Shown piece by piece: positions 14,416 to 27,589 of a stretch of DNA of 64,000 nucleotides. The DNA is from Pipra filicauda (lineage: Eukaryota > Chordata > Aves > Passeriformes > Pipridae), in NCBI RefSeq assembly GCF_003945595.2, contig NW_024104332.1:4382958-4446957 (forward strand). The letters are read 5' to 3'. The translations under genes were made by a program, and so were the position numbers. Positions within the stretch are counted from its first letter, which is position 1, and each line of letters starts with the position of its first letter. A model generated the notes under the pieces. It searched no databases. It was not told where the DNA came from and saw only the letters and a program-made list of their open reading frames with translations.

Positions 14416-14582
14416 CTGAAAAATTGTGCTGCAAATCCCACGTTTTAGCACCTACAATCCATAATTTGTGTTGACATAACCACAAAAAGAAAAATATAGT
14501 AGTGTATGTGATTTTTTAATGTATATGGAATTTTAAGCTTTGCCGTGTGGTCTAATAGAGATCGTCTGTTATTTGCCACAAT
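14416..14582 (-). repeat. Right arm of the long inverted repeat
   Basis: The reverse complement of this stretch matches the left arm at 13525-13687. The main difference is a block of about 20 bp near the outer third, where the two arms have diverged. Confidence 0.8.
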
Positions 14583-16299
14583 ATTAACTTGGAATCCTTC
14601 TGAAAATTAATATCTCTTGCCACAACTCATAAGTAAAAAAAAAAAAAAAGAATTCTGATACCTGTTTAGCTTGTGGCTGTGGCAAAGTACAAGTCCAACT
14701 TTACTGCAACAGTCCTTTCACCTTGCAATCCAACACATACATAGTGTCCAGCTGCAAAGACAAAAGCAAGTGTAGGTCTGTTACTAGTAGAATTTGTAGT
14801 TATTTTACAATAACAGAGGGGATTTCAAATTTGCCAAATACTGTTTCATTCTAATTTTTAAAATTTTGATTCTAAAGTGGCAAGTTGCTAAATCAGATAA
14901 CAGATAATCTGTTATTATCTGCCTGCATAGAAATGTTAGCAGATGGGAGGGAGGGAGCAGACAACAAGCAGGCTTGGTTATGATTTTAGAAGATTATTTC
15001 ACCTAAAATAGCAGTAGGACAAGGGAAAAGGCCTCGCTGTCCTCAGAGCAATCTCTGTGGCTTGGTTGCCAGCTCTCCCGGTCTGGGGGACTATGACAGT
15101 GGTCTCTGCACACACTGACCATGGGGATGGGCTGGTCCTTTCAGTGGCCTTTCAAAGCTTCTCTTTGCTTTAACAGGCTCACTTTTTGTCTCTTACCATA
15201 CCTGTGTACTGCTCGTGTCAGGTATGAGACCCACATGATATGATGAATTATAAACTACTAACTGTGATTCAACAAGTGTTTACATGAAAAATGTTTTAGA
15301 AGAGGGACTTCCATTAAATGTTCTCTTTCCCTTTATTAATAACTGTACATAATCATAAAATTTTTACTTGACTGAAGCTTGTTCCAAGTGTGACAGGAAA
15401 TTTTATTTTCCTTACCATGCTATAACTATTATTGCTTAATGAATTAATTCTAATGGGAGGGGAAAAAACCCTCTGAAGGTATCCTCTGACAGCCACATCC
15501 CACATGAGTCCAAAATACTTGCAGGAATGCATACATTATGTGCTCCAAATATTACATCTTCAGGGATTTTACTTCTTTATTCATGTCTATGCGCTGCCTC
15601 TTTTGACAAATATCAGAATCAAAGCTTAGTTGTACTCATTAAACAGCAAGTGCATAATCCATTAAACTGTGGTTTTACAAGTGGATACAATGACATGGAT
15701 CTGCAATTTGCACAGATCTTGCTTTATATGATTATGTTATTAAAGAAATGAAGCAGTCATAGGCCTGGAGTTCTCTTCCATGGTCTTTTCCAAAGGCATA
15801 AAACAAAATATCTGATGATACTCAGGTATCATCAGAGCAGTATCATCCTGCTCTTTCAGGCAAGCAAATGCCATGCCCTAGGTCAAGTCACCAAACTCTG
15901 TGGGCAGGGAAAAAACAGGGCAGAAAAACTTCCATGTAAATAAGTGTAAGGGAAGGCACTGTGAGGAGGGAGGTGGGGAAACACGGGCAGGGTGGAGGCC
16001 GAGACAATCTGAACCCTGCCACGACGACACCGACTTTGGGACTGGCAGTTACAGCTAAAGAAAAGGACACTGGAATCATCACTGGCTCTTCTCTGAAATC
16101 AGTGACTCAAACAGGCTGTGACAGCCAAAAAAAGCCGACAGATCATCAGACATCATTTGGGAAGGGAATGAAAATAAAAAACAAGAACAACTTCTTCGTT
16201 TTGTGACTATAAAATCTTGCTGTATCCACGTCCTGAGTGAGGGTCTGGTCATCTTGGAGAAGAGGGATGCCTCTGGAAAGGATGTAATCAGCCTAGAAA
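14583..16299. other. Non-genic block, no gene recognised
   Basis: Unique AT-rich DNA with a poly-A tract at 14635-14649. No exon or repeat family is recognised. Confidence 0.55.
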
Positions 16300-16435
16300 A
16301 AGCCCATGAAAGGCAGCTGAAAATATCAGGTGGATGGAATAACTGCCTTATAAGGACAGACTAAACCATCTGAAAGGGGACAATTTAATCAAAGTTCGGA
16401 GAAAAGTTTCGACAAATTTATGATCTGGAACCCAG
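16300..16435 (+). mobile_element. Degraded CR1 LINE internal fragment
   Basis: The stretch around 16308-16375 resembles, in sense orientation, the CR1 region just upstream of the 3' end. There an arriving block of the type GGCAnnTGAAAATnATCAGG is followed by a GGATGGAA block, then by CTTATAAGGACAGACT. It is much diverged, with no open frame and no 3' tail preserved. The bird CR1 assignment is by recalled consensus only, so this is a moderate-to-weak call. Confidence 0.4.
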
Positions 16436-19400
16436 AAACAGGCACAGGACAGAGTTGTACTCTAAGATGCCCAAAACAACAGTTCTGGATGCTGAGGAAG
16501 AAGGAAGGGCATGCTGTCATGGGCAAAAAGCAGTTGGGGAATTCCAAACAATTTAATTAATTGCCAGTTAACACTGACTCCTTTTGTTTTGCTGCTCCTC
16601 AGTTCTTCCTCCACTGTGTGGGTTCCTCCACTGGCCACTGTCACTTTGGGTGTTGCACCTTCTCCTGTGCCTTCTCTGAAGTCCTGCTCCAGCAGGTTTG
16701 CATCCCTGCCCCTGCTCAGACATCCTTCCAGGCCTTGCATGTCTCTTATTTCTCCTCCTTTCCTTGACATCTCTCTTTTTCTCTACTGTCTGCCATGAAA
16801 ATTTGTCAAGGCTCCTTTAAATCAAAACCATGGCCTGAAGCAAATATGACTGGAACACGTGTATTCGTTCAGAGCTTTGCGAAATTCTTGATTCCACGTA
16901 TGAAATTCCTGCAAAATCCATTTATCTATGGTTGTCTTGCCTAAGTGTATATGATGATCCCAGAAAGAAAGCTAAATGGCTGGGGAAATTAGCATTTTAA
17001 AATCCAGAAGAAATGGTTATCCAGGTGAAAATCTAGAGAAACAATAGAGCTGTGATATTCTTTTTTATCAGGTACTAAGTTTTGGAGATCTTCATTACTG
17101 TGCTCCAAAAGGAAATGTCAGTCCCCATCTCTGTAACAAGATTTGAATTTTCACCAGCATGCAACCTCTATTTGTACTCCAATTAAATAAAGATTTGTAA
17201 AATAGTTTAGCTAAGACCATCTTAGTTTTTATACCTTTTAACTAACAAATGTTTTAACAAAACAATTTCTTTCATTCTCTGTTTTAAAGACTTATCAAAG
17301 CACTTGTGAGAGAAGCTCCCCTAGCCATAAATTTGTTTAAGATATTATTTCAATAACTTTCTCATCTGAAAGAAAACTTGCAGCTGTTGTGTTTTGAAAA
17401 ATGTTGGCAGGGATGTGTTTGTATGTTGTGAATGATATCACCATCTTGTGACAAGCTACAGAATGCTTTTGGCTGGGTCAGATTTTGTCTAGGCCACAGT
17501 TATTTTAAACTCTTAATTAAAATGTGTCTTTAAAATGAACGTGCATGTAGACATTAATTCCTTTTGCTTGGTTCATTTAAGCAGTTAATCCGTGATACCA
17601 AACAATACCATATGTTTCTTCTCAATAGAAGCAATTAATTAACATATGGGATCAGACAGATTTTCAGGGAAGCTGGGTGTTCACCTCCACCTCTCGAGAA
17701 ATATTCTCCCAGCACGCATTGTACCTCAAATAATTTTTTTTCTATAAGGAGAATTTTGTTCTAAGCAGGGCTGATCCATTGTATCAGTTTTAACAGACAT
17801 CATTTGCATAAGGTCTCAAATGGGACAGCAAAAATCCCTACAAAAGCAGAGGTTGTGTGGGAAGCTCAGGGGGAACAGGCCATGCAGCTGTCAGGGCATC
17901 CCTCCAAAAGGGCTGGGCATGCAGGAGGAGAAGTGGAAGCAAGCACAGAAGGAGAGGCTGAAGATTGACCAGGCTGCCACCTCTGCACAATTGAATTCTA
18001 CCATCTCCAGGCCTGAGGACTAAATAAGTTAATTCAATTTGCTTAATGAGCTGGAAAGCTTCTAATAAGCCCTGCTTTTAAATGTCTGGTCGGGAATAGG
18101 GAAATCTTTCCAAAGCATTAAATCTCACTACTTGCAGAGAAAAGGGAATGTTCCCTTGGGGTAATAAATAAGGGACAGAAAATGATACACCCCTGTCAGG
18201 AACCTTTGCAAGGCACAGCAATTTTCATTGGAACATCCAGTGTTTTCAGAAATGGTAATTACCTTTCCTGCCTTCACACACTCTCTGCCCTATTTGGGAG
18301 CAATCCAAGCAGGAGGCTGGAAACCAAGTTTCCACTTACAAGGGTGTTTACAAATTTTTTTTTTCCCAAAGTTTTATTTTCTTGGAGAAGTAGATGAGGA
18401 TTCTGCCTTCAGGCTATTTTGTCCCTGAAAGATAACCATGAGGGAGAACCATAAATCAATCTGACATCGTTTTATGGTACAAGAAATCTCTCAGTATTTT
18501 TCTCGAAGTTTGCTTTCTACCTAAAAAATTCAAAGCTTTTCTGCTTCAAAGGACATTTATAGTGGCTCTAAGACTCACTGAGGACACTGAGGGTACATGC
18601 TAATCACAAAGTTTAAATAGAAGCCTAGCTTCAACTATATTCCAACTGTTGTGTGAACATTGACAAATACAATTTTGGAAAACACAGAATTGTAACAAAA
18701 TGTTCTCAAATACATTTTCCCTACTTTTTTTCTTCTGCAGGGAGTGACATATAGACAGAGTATTTGACTCTCAGGAATTTCAGCAAATCACAGATCCCCT
18801 AACAGAATATCAGATTTCCATCTAACAGATGATCTTCCTTTCTGTGCATTATCTGTCATCTTCTAAAACAACTAATATTTTTGAATAATTTCTTTTAAAA
18901 TATATTTGACCGTCCAAGTTCCACTTTTCAACTTGGACTCTTTCAACTTGGCTTAATAATAGGGGAAAAAAGCAGGCTCTGCTATATCATTCACAAGGAA
19001 TTATCCATACAAAAGGAAACCAATAATACAGAACACATTCCTTCATATCTTTGAAACTTTTTTGAAGCCATTGCTGTGGGTTCTGAGCAATGCAAACTCT
19101 GACTAAAATAAAGCTGAAATACCTCTCTCCCCCTCTCCCCAAAGATTCACAAAGCAAGTCCTCTGCTATAAACCAGCAGGTGCATTCCTTGCAACCCTAT
19201 TCCATATCCCCCAGTGCTTTGGGTTTTTCCAATGGAAAAGTCTCGCAAGTTAGGGGGAAAACAGAAACAGAAAAGATCAGCTTTTTCCTTTCTTTTTATT
19301 CTTTATTTTAAAAATATGTTATTTCTGGTAATAACACGCTTGAGGAGGAGGAGAAAAAAATAAAATGCAAGTCACAGGGTTCTTAGTAAAGAACTCCAAA

Positions 19401-22400
19401 TTCTGTGTTTCCAGGGTGTCGAGATTATGGAAAAACCAGGCTGGGGAAAGATTTACATGTGGTGGATAAGACAGAACATCAGGTCTTTATACACATCAAG
19501 TCTGTGGCAAATGTACCAACCATTCAAAGCTCTGTTCTTCCTTTTCTACATTACTAAGCCTCTTCTCCTGTAACACTATAACAGATAACAAGTCTTGCAA
19601 ACAGCATATGTGATCTTTTCTATAAATCAGTTCTCACTTTCCTGGGTAACACATTATACCCAGGAACTGAGTTGCAACAGGACACTGCCCAATACTTGTC
19701 AGCAAATATGAACTGGGCCACTGGGTAGAATGTTCTCCTGGTTGCTGATATAGCACCAAGTCCAAGAAGAATGACAATAGGGAATTAAGAATGCCATGTG
19801 GATATACCTTCTGTTAGGTATCAACTGTAAAATTGAGTAGCTGATCTTCTCTGGTGAAAGGACAAGTTGAAAATGCTCAGTCTTTCTGTTAAACACTGAC
19901 TGGTATAATAACAGCCCTGACACAACTCACTGAAATGACAACAGCCCTTTTTGTCCTGGCCAGACACAAGAGAAGGCATTCATGGCACAGAATAAGGCTC
20001 CTAACTTCTCATCTTTGCCAGTGCTCTAAAATACCTGAATTACAAGAGCAAAAGCAGCTACAGTGGTAAGGGATGGGGAAGAAAAAAAATGAGTTAGAAT
20101 TCTATAGTAAGATATTTCAGCTCTGAAAGATATTACTATTAATTACCATGACCATGAAACTTTTGCACAAAGTATTTCTCTGTTCATTAGAGAAACAAAT
20201 GCAGCTGATGCTGATGCCATCCATGCCATTCCACTTTAAGATTTCAGCTGCAGAGATTTGATAAAGAATATAGGAAATACTGCCCTACCTGCTAACTTTA
20301 TTTGCTACAATGTCATTTTTTTCAAGTTTGATTCCACTCTGTTTTCCTGTAACCTATGGACTGAAACCACTCCTCACTCCAGTAATTTCCAACTTCTATC
20401 TCAATTAAGCTTTCACCAACCAGTATAGAACATCACAGTGCTATGTTAATCCACAAAGGACCAGCAAGTCTTGGAAATAAAAGGTATATTACATCAACAG
20501 AGAAAAGTTTCTTTCTGATACAACAGTTCAGAAATTTAAGTTTGTTCTTTTTAATTTTACTTTTAATGAAGTTAATTTCCCAGAAATACCCTACATAAAG
20601 CAGGCTAGGAGCAAAAATTAAGATAGATTTTTACCCCCTCACTTCTCCTTAATCCTACCTCCAATTCTTCCTCAAAATGTCACATGAAGGAGTGACATTT
20701 TCTCCAGCAAGGGAGCTGGGAATTATGGAATGTGTTTCACTTTACTATTCCATCGGCATTATGGATCATCCACTGATAATTCCTACAGCAAGTTATCCAT
20801 AAAAATACAATCTTTTCTGGAAAATAGAGCCTTAGAAACTGATATGACATTAAAAAAAAAAAATCTAAAGTGTTTTGAATGTGACAATTCCATGAAGAAA
20901 AATGCAGTAGTTATTTAAAATTTTTGTCTTTTGCATCCTCTTACTCCTTTGTCTTTTCATTTGGCTTGATGCTTAGTGGTGTTTGTAGACTTCACAGTTA
21001 AGAGCATCACTAGCTTTAAGTGTATTCCATCTTTTTTTTCCTTTTGGATTTATTAATTTTTCAGATGCCACAGGAAACCCAGAACAGTGTAATACCAGGA
21101 GTTTGTCCAGCGTTTCTTATTTTAATACAAAGAAAACAGTGGCTTAAGTTCTCAAACAGAATTTTACACTTAAACCACCTCACAGTGGTGCTTCTGATCC
21201 CTTTATTACATGTGGTAATTCACCTTCCAGATATTGTGGCATCAGCAAATTTCTGTGACTTCCATTCTCTTGTGGGACATTTGACATTAACTGGGGCAAA
21301 AAGGGGGTAGGAGTATCAACTTGAGAAAAATAAAACCTTTAGGTACGTCTGTAACCTTGAAAATGTAGAAAGTGATATTTCTCTTTAAAAGACTTTCTCT
21401 CACAAACAATATATAATTTCATGGTAGAACCCCCAAAAGGCAATTGATGGAACAGCTTTTTCAAAGGTGAGCAAAGGAACAATGAAGGTCTAAATTAACT
21501 CCCTCCCACCATCTTTCACCCAGTTTTCTTTAACCTTTAATCCATATATCAAACAAGAAAAGTGTGTAATTATCACGAATCTGTTCTACATCAGAACAAT
21601 TACTGTCCCATGTGCTAACATTTAGTTTTGCCCAGCTCTTCATCCCATCCACCCAGATTATGTTTTCTTTAAGGGGAGGACTGATTGACTCTGACATGTT
21701 TTCTGCTTGCAGGTGTTTTCTCTGATGCCCAACACCTTGTTCCAATTTTCTTGCAGCAGGCAGCCTTTTGGTCATGAGGAAGGTCCTGCTCAGGATGATT
21801 ACATGTCTCGTGCATCAGATTGCTACAGACAGCTTGGCTTTCACATGGATTAAAAAAACAGGTCTCACGTGGGAGCAATGCCAAGAAAAACAATTTCAGC
21901 TTTTTGACTAAAGTAACAGACATCAACCCCACAATGGAGTCAATGATCTTCTTAAAATAAGGAAAATTATTAACCACTTAATCTCTCTACAGAGCTAATT
22001 TCCTCTGTGTTCTCAATATCTCTTAACATATATCAGACCTGTCTTGTTTAAAACAAAAAAACCCCAAAAGTCTAACAAAACAAAGGAAAAAACCCCCACA
22101 AAAATACTCTGATTGGGAAACCAGTAAGAATTCACTGTTTATCCCTTATATTTTAGCCCCAATATTCAAGGAAGCATTATGGAACCACTAGCTATTTAAT
22201 ATGTTTTATATACTGACACCTAAAGGAGACATTCTGGTGGGTTTTGTCACTTATTTCAGTGGGGACAAAATATCTTAAAACAGCTGTTGTGATGAGCAAT
22301 TTTGTTTAAAAATTGATTCTGTTTTGAAATCATAAGGCAGATCCTAAAAGCACTAGTATGGTTTCCTTTCACGTAAAAAACGAAACAAAAAAGTTTCATT

Positions 22401-23034
22401 ATTAAAAAACAAGAAAAAGTTTCATTATAAGCTTAAAGTTTATCAGATGAAGCCAAAAAGATATTAATAATGACAAAAGGGACCTGATTACAGGCCTTGT
22501 CCTACAGTGAACTACAAAACCTTACGAGGAAATATGTCTTAATAAAACGTAGTTACCAGCCATATGATGTTCTTTTACTTTTTTCTGGTCTAAGTTCTAC
22601 ATGTAATTCAGCATAAGTTAGTCAAGAATCCATCCAGGTTAAACATGAGATTAACTTTGTGAATGTAGCTCGGGCAAGCAAACTGGCTTGAAAAAAAATG
22701 CCTCCAACTTCCCTCAGCTTTCACCCTGCAATCATTCTCATTCAAATCTCAGATGTTGTCCAAAAGTTTACAAAATATTTTTCATACAAATGGTAGACAT
22801 TAGGGGGTTCTGTTACGTTGTGGGGTTTGTTGTTCTTTTTTTTTTTGCTTCTGTATTGTCTTAGTTAATTGGATTTAATAAACAAAGTTGAATTCTCCTG
22901 GTTTCCCTGTGAAGCTGCCTATGTAAATCCTGTTATCTGTGATTTTTAAACTTAGTTAGTCTAGAATCCTGCAGCTCTTCATATCTACCAACAAGTTCTG
23001 CCAACACTGGAGCATCACAGTGGCTTTCTGAAGT
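16436..23034. other. Non-genic block, no gene recognised
   Basis: Mostly unique AT-rich DNA. I found no coding exon, RNA gene or clear repeat. A small stretch near 21.2 kb faintly recalls an internal CR1 region but is too weak to call. Confidence 0.55.
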
Positions 23035-23165
23035 TCATTATATTTGTTCCTCACAATATCCCAACAAGGTCAGAATACAGTATCCCTATTTTTAAAGTGG
23101 AAAAACTGACATCCTGAGTTAACTGAGTTACAGGGAGGCCTAAAAGATTGCCAGACTGCTCCACT
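23035..23165 (-). mobile_element. MIR-like SINE relic
   Basis: Read on the plus strand this follows the reverse complement of the MIR consensus. A TTTGTTCCTCACAA block is followed by a CCCTATTTT block (the 'CCCCATTTTACAGATGAGGAAACTGAGGC' region of MIR, here diverged). After that come AAAAACTGA and a degraded run toward the 'AAGGTCACACAGC' region. MIR is an ancient tRNA-derived CORE-SINE spread before the mammal-reptile split, so relics in birds are expected to be rare and heavily mutated. The identification is by eye. Confidence 0.55.
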
Positions 23166-25033
23166 AGGACGCTGTTAAAGGGTGAAATTTTTAATTTAGG
23201 TGTTGTTTTCCACCCTCTGCTCCCCTCAGCTCTGTTCCTTACATATTTGGGCCCTGACCATAAGCTGCAGGCCATGTCATTGTGTCAGAGATGTGTCACT
23301 GTGCTGGATTATTCTTCCCATCCTTTACAGTTTGTTATTTTATGGAATTACAGCAGGTATTGCTTAGCTCTGCTCACTGGTGCCTTTATTAAGCAAAGGC
23401 TTATAAAAAGCCTAAATATTACTTTTGTTTTTCTGTACTCTCTCTAGTTTGGGTTTGGGTTTTTTTGAGTCAGAACTATGATGGTCTATGAGAAAGGCTC
23501 AAAACTTCCAGTAATTCTAAAAGCAGGAAATACTAATTAAAAAACCCCTGTTTCTCAGGGGACACCCAACCTGAAAATATGGATCTGGAAAATTCAGATA
23601 GAGTCAAAAAAGAACCTCTTGCTTGGGTGTTCAGCTATCCTGGGATTTTTGAGCACAGTTGTACCATATATTTGATATCTTGTTATGGTCAGGTCCAGAA
23701 GCGGCTTAGACAATCCCTTCAGAATGGAAATTAAAATATAAAGTATCTACGTGACAATGAGGTTTTTATCTCAAGTGGGACATTATTGTATTTACACTGA
23801 ACTTCAGGGTTACCTCAAGTAGTCTGAGCTTCAGATCTCAGGAGCAACTTCTTAACTCTTATTTCTCTAATAACAATACTTGGGAAGAAAAACATCACTT
23901 AGTGTAGAAATGTAAGAGAGTTTTACTCCTGTGGGATCCAGGAATGCTTTATGTTCAGAGATGCCTTTTCCCACAGGAGGGATTTTGCTTTTCCATTTGA
24001 CTCCTCTAGTGTATCTTAGTTTTCATCCACCATTTTCTCAATTATATTCTCTTTACTGGCCGGTGAAAATGTATGATAGAAAGTTTGATTTGTATTTGAA
24101 CTTAGAAGCAGACATTCAGGCTCTACTGTGTAATAATGGAGTCCCTAGATCACAAATGACATTCATAACTTCTACATTCTAAGATTATATATTTACTGTT
24201 CAGAAGTAGGCAATAAAAGTTGATTTTTCAGTGAAACACTGGAAAAACGACCAGAAACAAGCAGAACGTAACAGGAGATCAAAACAAGATGGTACTGATT
24301 TGATTTCTCTTTGAAAAACCACGTGCATTTGGCACTATAGCTTTTTTTAATATTTTTTTTAAATTTTGTTTTATTTCAGGAATTCATGCTGTAGCTTTGC
24401 ACGTGAACTCTCTCCTAGATAACATCTAACTTATCTCTCTATATTAAGTATTCAGGCAACATTCTTTTTCATCAAATACTTTCACAGGTTTCCTTTTTTT
24501 ACCAGTATTTAACATTTGTGTAATCCCATCAACTCCACCTTTAAAGCCTTACCTTTTAAAACTCCTACACTTCTTTCAAAACAATTAGTTAGTCCCTTAA
24601 CCTCCATTTCCAATTTACCTATCATGAATATTTATGAACATTCATATTTAATATTTCAATAATTTGCTTAGATCCACGTTAGCAAGGGATAATAAAAACC
24701 TGTTTAACTGATGTGAACTTTTTTTATTTTTATCAGTTTAAAGTCAAATTCTACCCCTTCACATTGGACAGTTCTGAAGCAGATGGTCAATGCCAAAGCA
24801 TGAATAAAGCAATAATTTGATAATTTTAAACCTAAGTAGTTTTTGCTCACCCTTGTTTAGGCACAGAGGAATAGAAAGGGAAGATTTCTCAAAGGGAAAG
24901 GTCTGTGTAAAAGAGCTGAGAATTAAAATGTAATAGTCATTCAGTCAGCATTTGTCTCCAATCCAGTTGTTCTAAGAGTATGACACAGCTAGTTTAATGT
25001 TTTATTTGCATTAATCATTGCTAGTTAATACAA

Positions 25034-25071
25034 CTTCTGTCTACACTGAAACTCCTTCTGTCTACACTGAA
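25034..25071. repeat. Two-copy short tandem duplication, period 21
   Basis: The 17-base string CTTCTGTCTACACTGAA occurs at 25034-25050 and again, identically, at 25055-25071. Confidence 0.85.
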
Positions 25072-25108
25072 TAAGGAGGGTGATGGACCAGAAACACCAA
25101 AGTTGTCC

Positions 25109-25203
25109 ATGTTTTAAAAATAAAAACACAAAAAAAACCAAACCAAACAAAAAACCAAATAAATAAACAAACAAACTCACAGCAAACAAACAAAAACATT
25201 TAA
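25109..25203. repeat. A/C-rich low-complexity tract
   Basis: Runs of AAAC, AAAT and CAAA units with long A stretches. It is simple sequence, possibly a decayed retroposon tail. Confidence 0.8.
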
Positions 25204-27566
25204 AACCATAACTAGGAAAAAAAAAGGAAAGAAAATCACTTTTCACTGAGTGATGGGAGTCTTTCAACTGCCTTTAATACAAATTGGATTTGTCTTCAGA
25301 AGACACATCAATAGACAAGGCACAACCTCACAGTGAAATACTTGACATTTCTGGCTTGAACTATTAAAAATTTTGTGTTTCTATAGAAAGTATTGGCCTA
25401 AAAAATTCTGCAGGTGTCAGCCAAGTGCCAAGCAAGCAGACAAGCAGGGTACAAGCAGAGAGCCAAGATCTGGGAGCCCCAAGCAAACGAAGCTGAGCGG
25501 GATGAGACATGGAGCTTGACGGGGAGCAAAAGGCAAAGCTCAGAGCTGGCTCGAAGCACTCAATTGTCGTGGTTGGCACTGGCAGGAAGGGATTTCACAT
25601 TTTATTAGGCCCCAGCTTATATTACAGAGGCTTTACTGACTGCTATCTATAGGAAGCTGTTGCAGATTCCATCAGCAGAAGCTGACCCCGAGCCAGGCTC
25701 CCATTTGACACCGTTTGCCAGAAGTGAAGAGACACCAAACACCCCCTGACAAACACTAATTCACCCTTTGGAAGCTTTGATAACTTCAACTTTCAAATGT
25801 TTCTGAGACGGTTTATCTATTTTGGAAGTATAGGACATTTATGGCTCTTCAAAGTGGTGTTTTACCAATTCTAGATTACTGTATTTGTGTTAAGAATACA
25901 ATCTGGTGATGGATAATGTTTTTCCTCTGTGTATTTATTTCATTCAAATTCATGGAGATTCCTTGTTTGTGCATGATTGAGAAAGTAATTATTGATTGGA
26001 CCTCGTAATAACAGCAGAAAGAATGGGATTCTTTGCTCAAAGAGGACTTCCTGTCACCAGGAAATTAAATGTTTCTTCTGGCAGACAGTAAAGTACACAC
26101 AGAAATTAAAATTAATCTGTAGGCTTACACTTACATGCTTTCTCAAAGTTAATTAAGAGGGAAGGTTACCCAAGGTTCAATGAATGAGGCAATACCAACT
26201 TAGGAAATGATCTCAACTTACAAGATAGGAAAAAATACAAAATTTCAGTTGTTGAGCAGATTAATATATATAATAGACTCTTGTATTGTCTTTTGCTATA
26301 TTTTCTGATTTTTTGAAAGTGTGGTTCTGAAGTCCTGTATGAACACTTTAGGCTTTACACTAGAGGAACACATTCTCAAAGACGAATAACAAAGTGACAA
26401 AAGATTGGATAATTAACACAGAACCAGGATAGGTCCTGCCAGCTTATTAGCTCGACTTGCCTAGATATCAAGAACACACAGGGTGAAAACCTGGCCCCAG
26501 GTCAAGAACTGAACTGCAGACATGTAAGAATTTCCCAAGTTTTCATATAGGAGAAAAAAAAGATTAATGTCTTTAATACTATGAGTGCTGAGGAAAAAAA
26601 CCTAATAACGTTTTTGGGTGACAGTAGTTTCTCAATTAGTGACTTTGTCAAGGGTTAATTTTGGATGTGTTTTACCTTTTTACTTGTCATTTTAATTGTT
26701 TTTTTCTGACAGCCATTCTGACTCTCTGCACTGCTAAGCTTTGACCTTCAAATGAAATCCAAACCATCATGTTTAAAACCTCCGTGCAACCTCATTATTG
26801 CTGAAAATACATCGACACCTGGAGAAGGGAAGAACACACTTCTCACTGGTGGCTTGGACTATGTATCTTAGAAGCTGATGATGCACAAAGAACTTACCTT
26901 CTGAGAATAAATCTAATTAGGAAATCAGGACTAATTTAACCCTAGAGACAAAAATACTTGGGATGCAGCATTTAACTTTCTGAGGACAGTGTGGGGGCAT
27001 TCTGCTAGATTCTGTCATATAACATTTACAGTCCTGCTTCACTTAAGGTGTTTTCCAGGTGACAAGAAACACACAGTTACTAATTTTCAAAGTTGTTTCT
27101 GTCTCAGTCCAAAACACTGGTTAAGGAAAAGCATTTTAAATACCTATATTAATTCCTCATAATTCCAGTAACCAACGACTAGAAAAGAGGAGCATGCACA
27201 TTCTGGAAAAAAATACATTAAAATTATCTTTGAATATCATACAGCCTCAAAAATCTCTGATAAAATAATATATTAGATCATCAATGATATTTTAGGATAC
27301 TTTTTGTGAAGTTCATGTGCTTTGGGTACTCTATAATTATCATGTAGAGAGACAGACAGACAGTTCATTGCTTTCAAATTTAGTTAGGGCTCCAGCTAGG
27401 CAAGGAAACTCCTGTCTGCCCTTTTGGAGATTACAGTCCTGTGATCAAGACTGAATTATGAAGCAAACAAAAACTTCAGTGGCATCAACTCATGACAAAG
27501 CTGCACAACTCATCGTTAAATTCATTTTCTCTAACATTTTTGTATAATGTTTAGGCTCTAAAAATA

Positions 27567-27589
27567 CCCCCCCCCCAAAAAAAAAAAAA
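27567..27589. repeat. C10-A13 homopolymer junction
   Basis: Ten C followed directly by thirteen A. Such a junction is prone to slippage and to sequencing error. Confidence 0.9.

Larger units (their letters stand above)
13525..14582. mobile_element. Long inverted-repeat element, family unknown
   Basis: Two arms, 13525-13687 and 14416-14582, are reverse complements of each other at roughly 80-85% identity by eye, with a few small gaps. They enclose a 728-bp spacer. Shared blocks include GTGGTTATGTCAACACAAAT in the left arm and its reverse complement in the right arm. The similarity stops abruptly inside each arm, just past TTTTCAG, and outside it near ATTGTGGCAAATAAC. This layout fits an old non-autonomous DNA transposon with long terminal inverted repeats, or two copies of one repeat inserted head to head. 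The spacer has no recognisable transposase. I do not see the CAG ends typical of hAT elements, and no certain target duplication is visible. If transcribed, the arms could fold into a double-stranded stem of about 165 bp. Confidence 0.7.

Noticed and set aside
15961..16206. 81-codon plus-strand frame in a GC-richer patch
   Set aside because: No recognisable domain, and the patch lies just before a CR1 remnant.
21060..21310. Possible antisense CR1 internal region (GTGGCATCAGCAAATTTCTG)
   Set aside because: Only one short block resembles the family. The flanking blocks do not follow in order.
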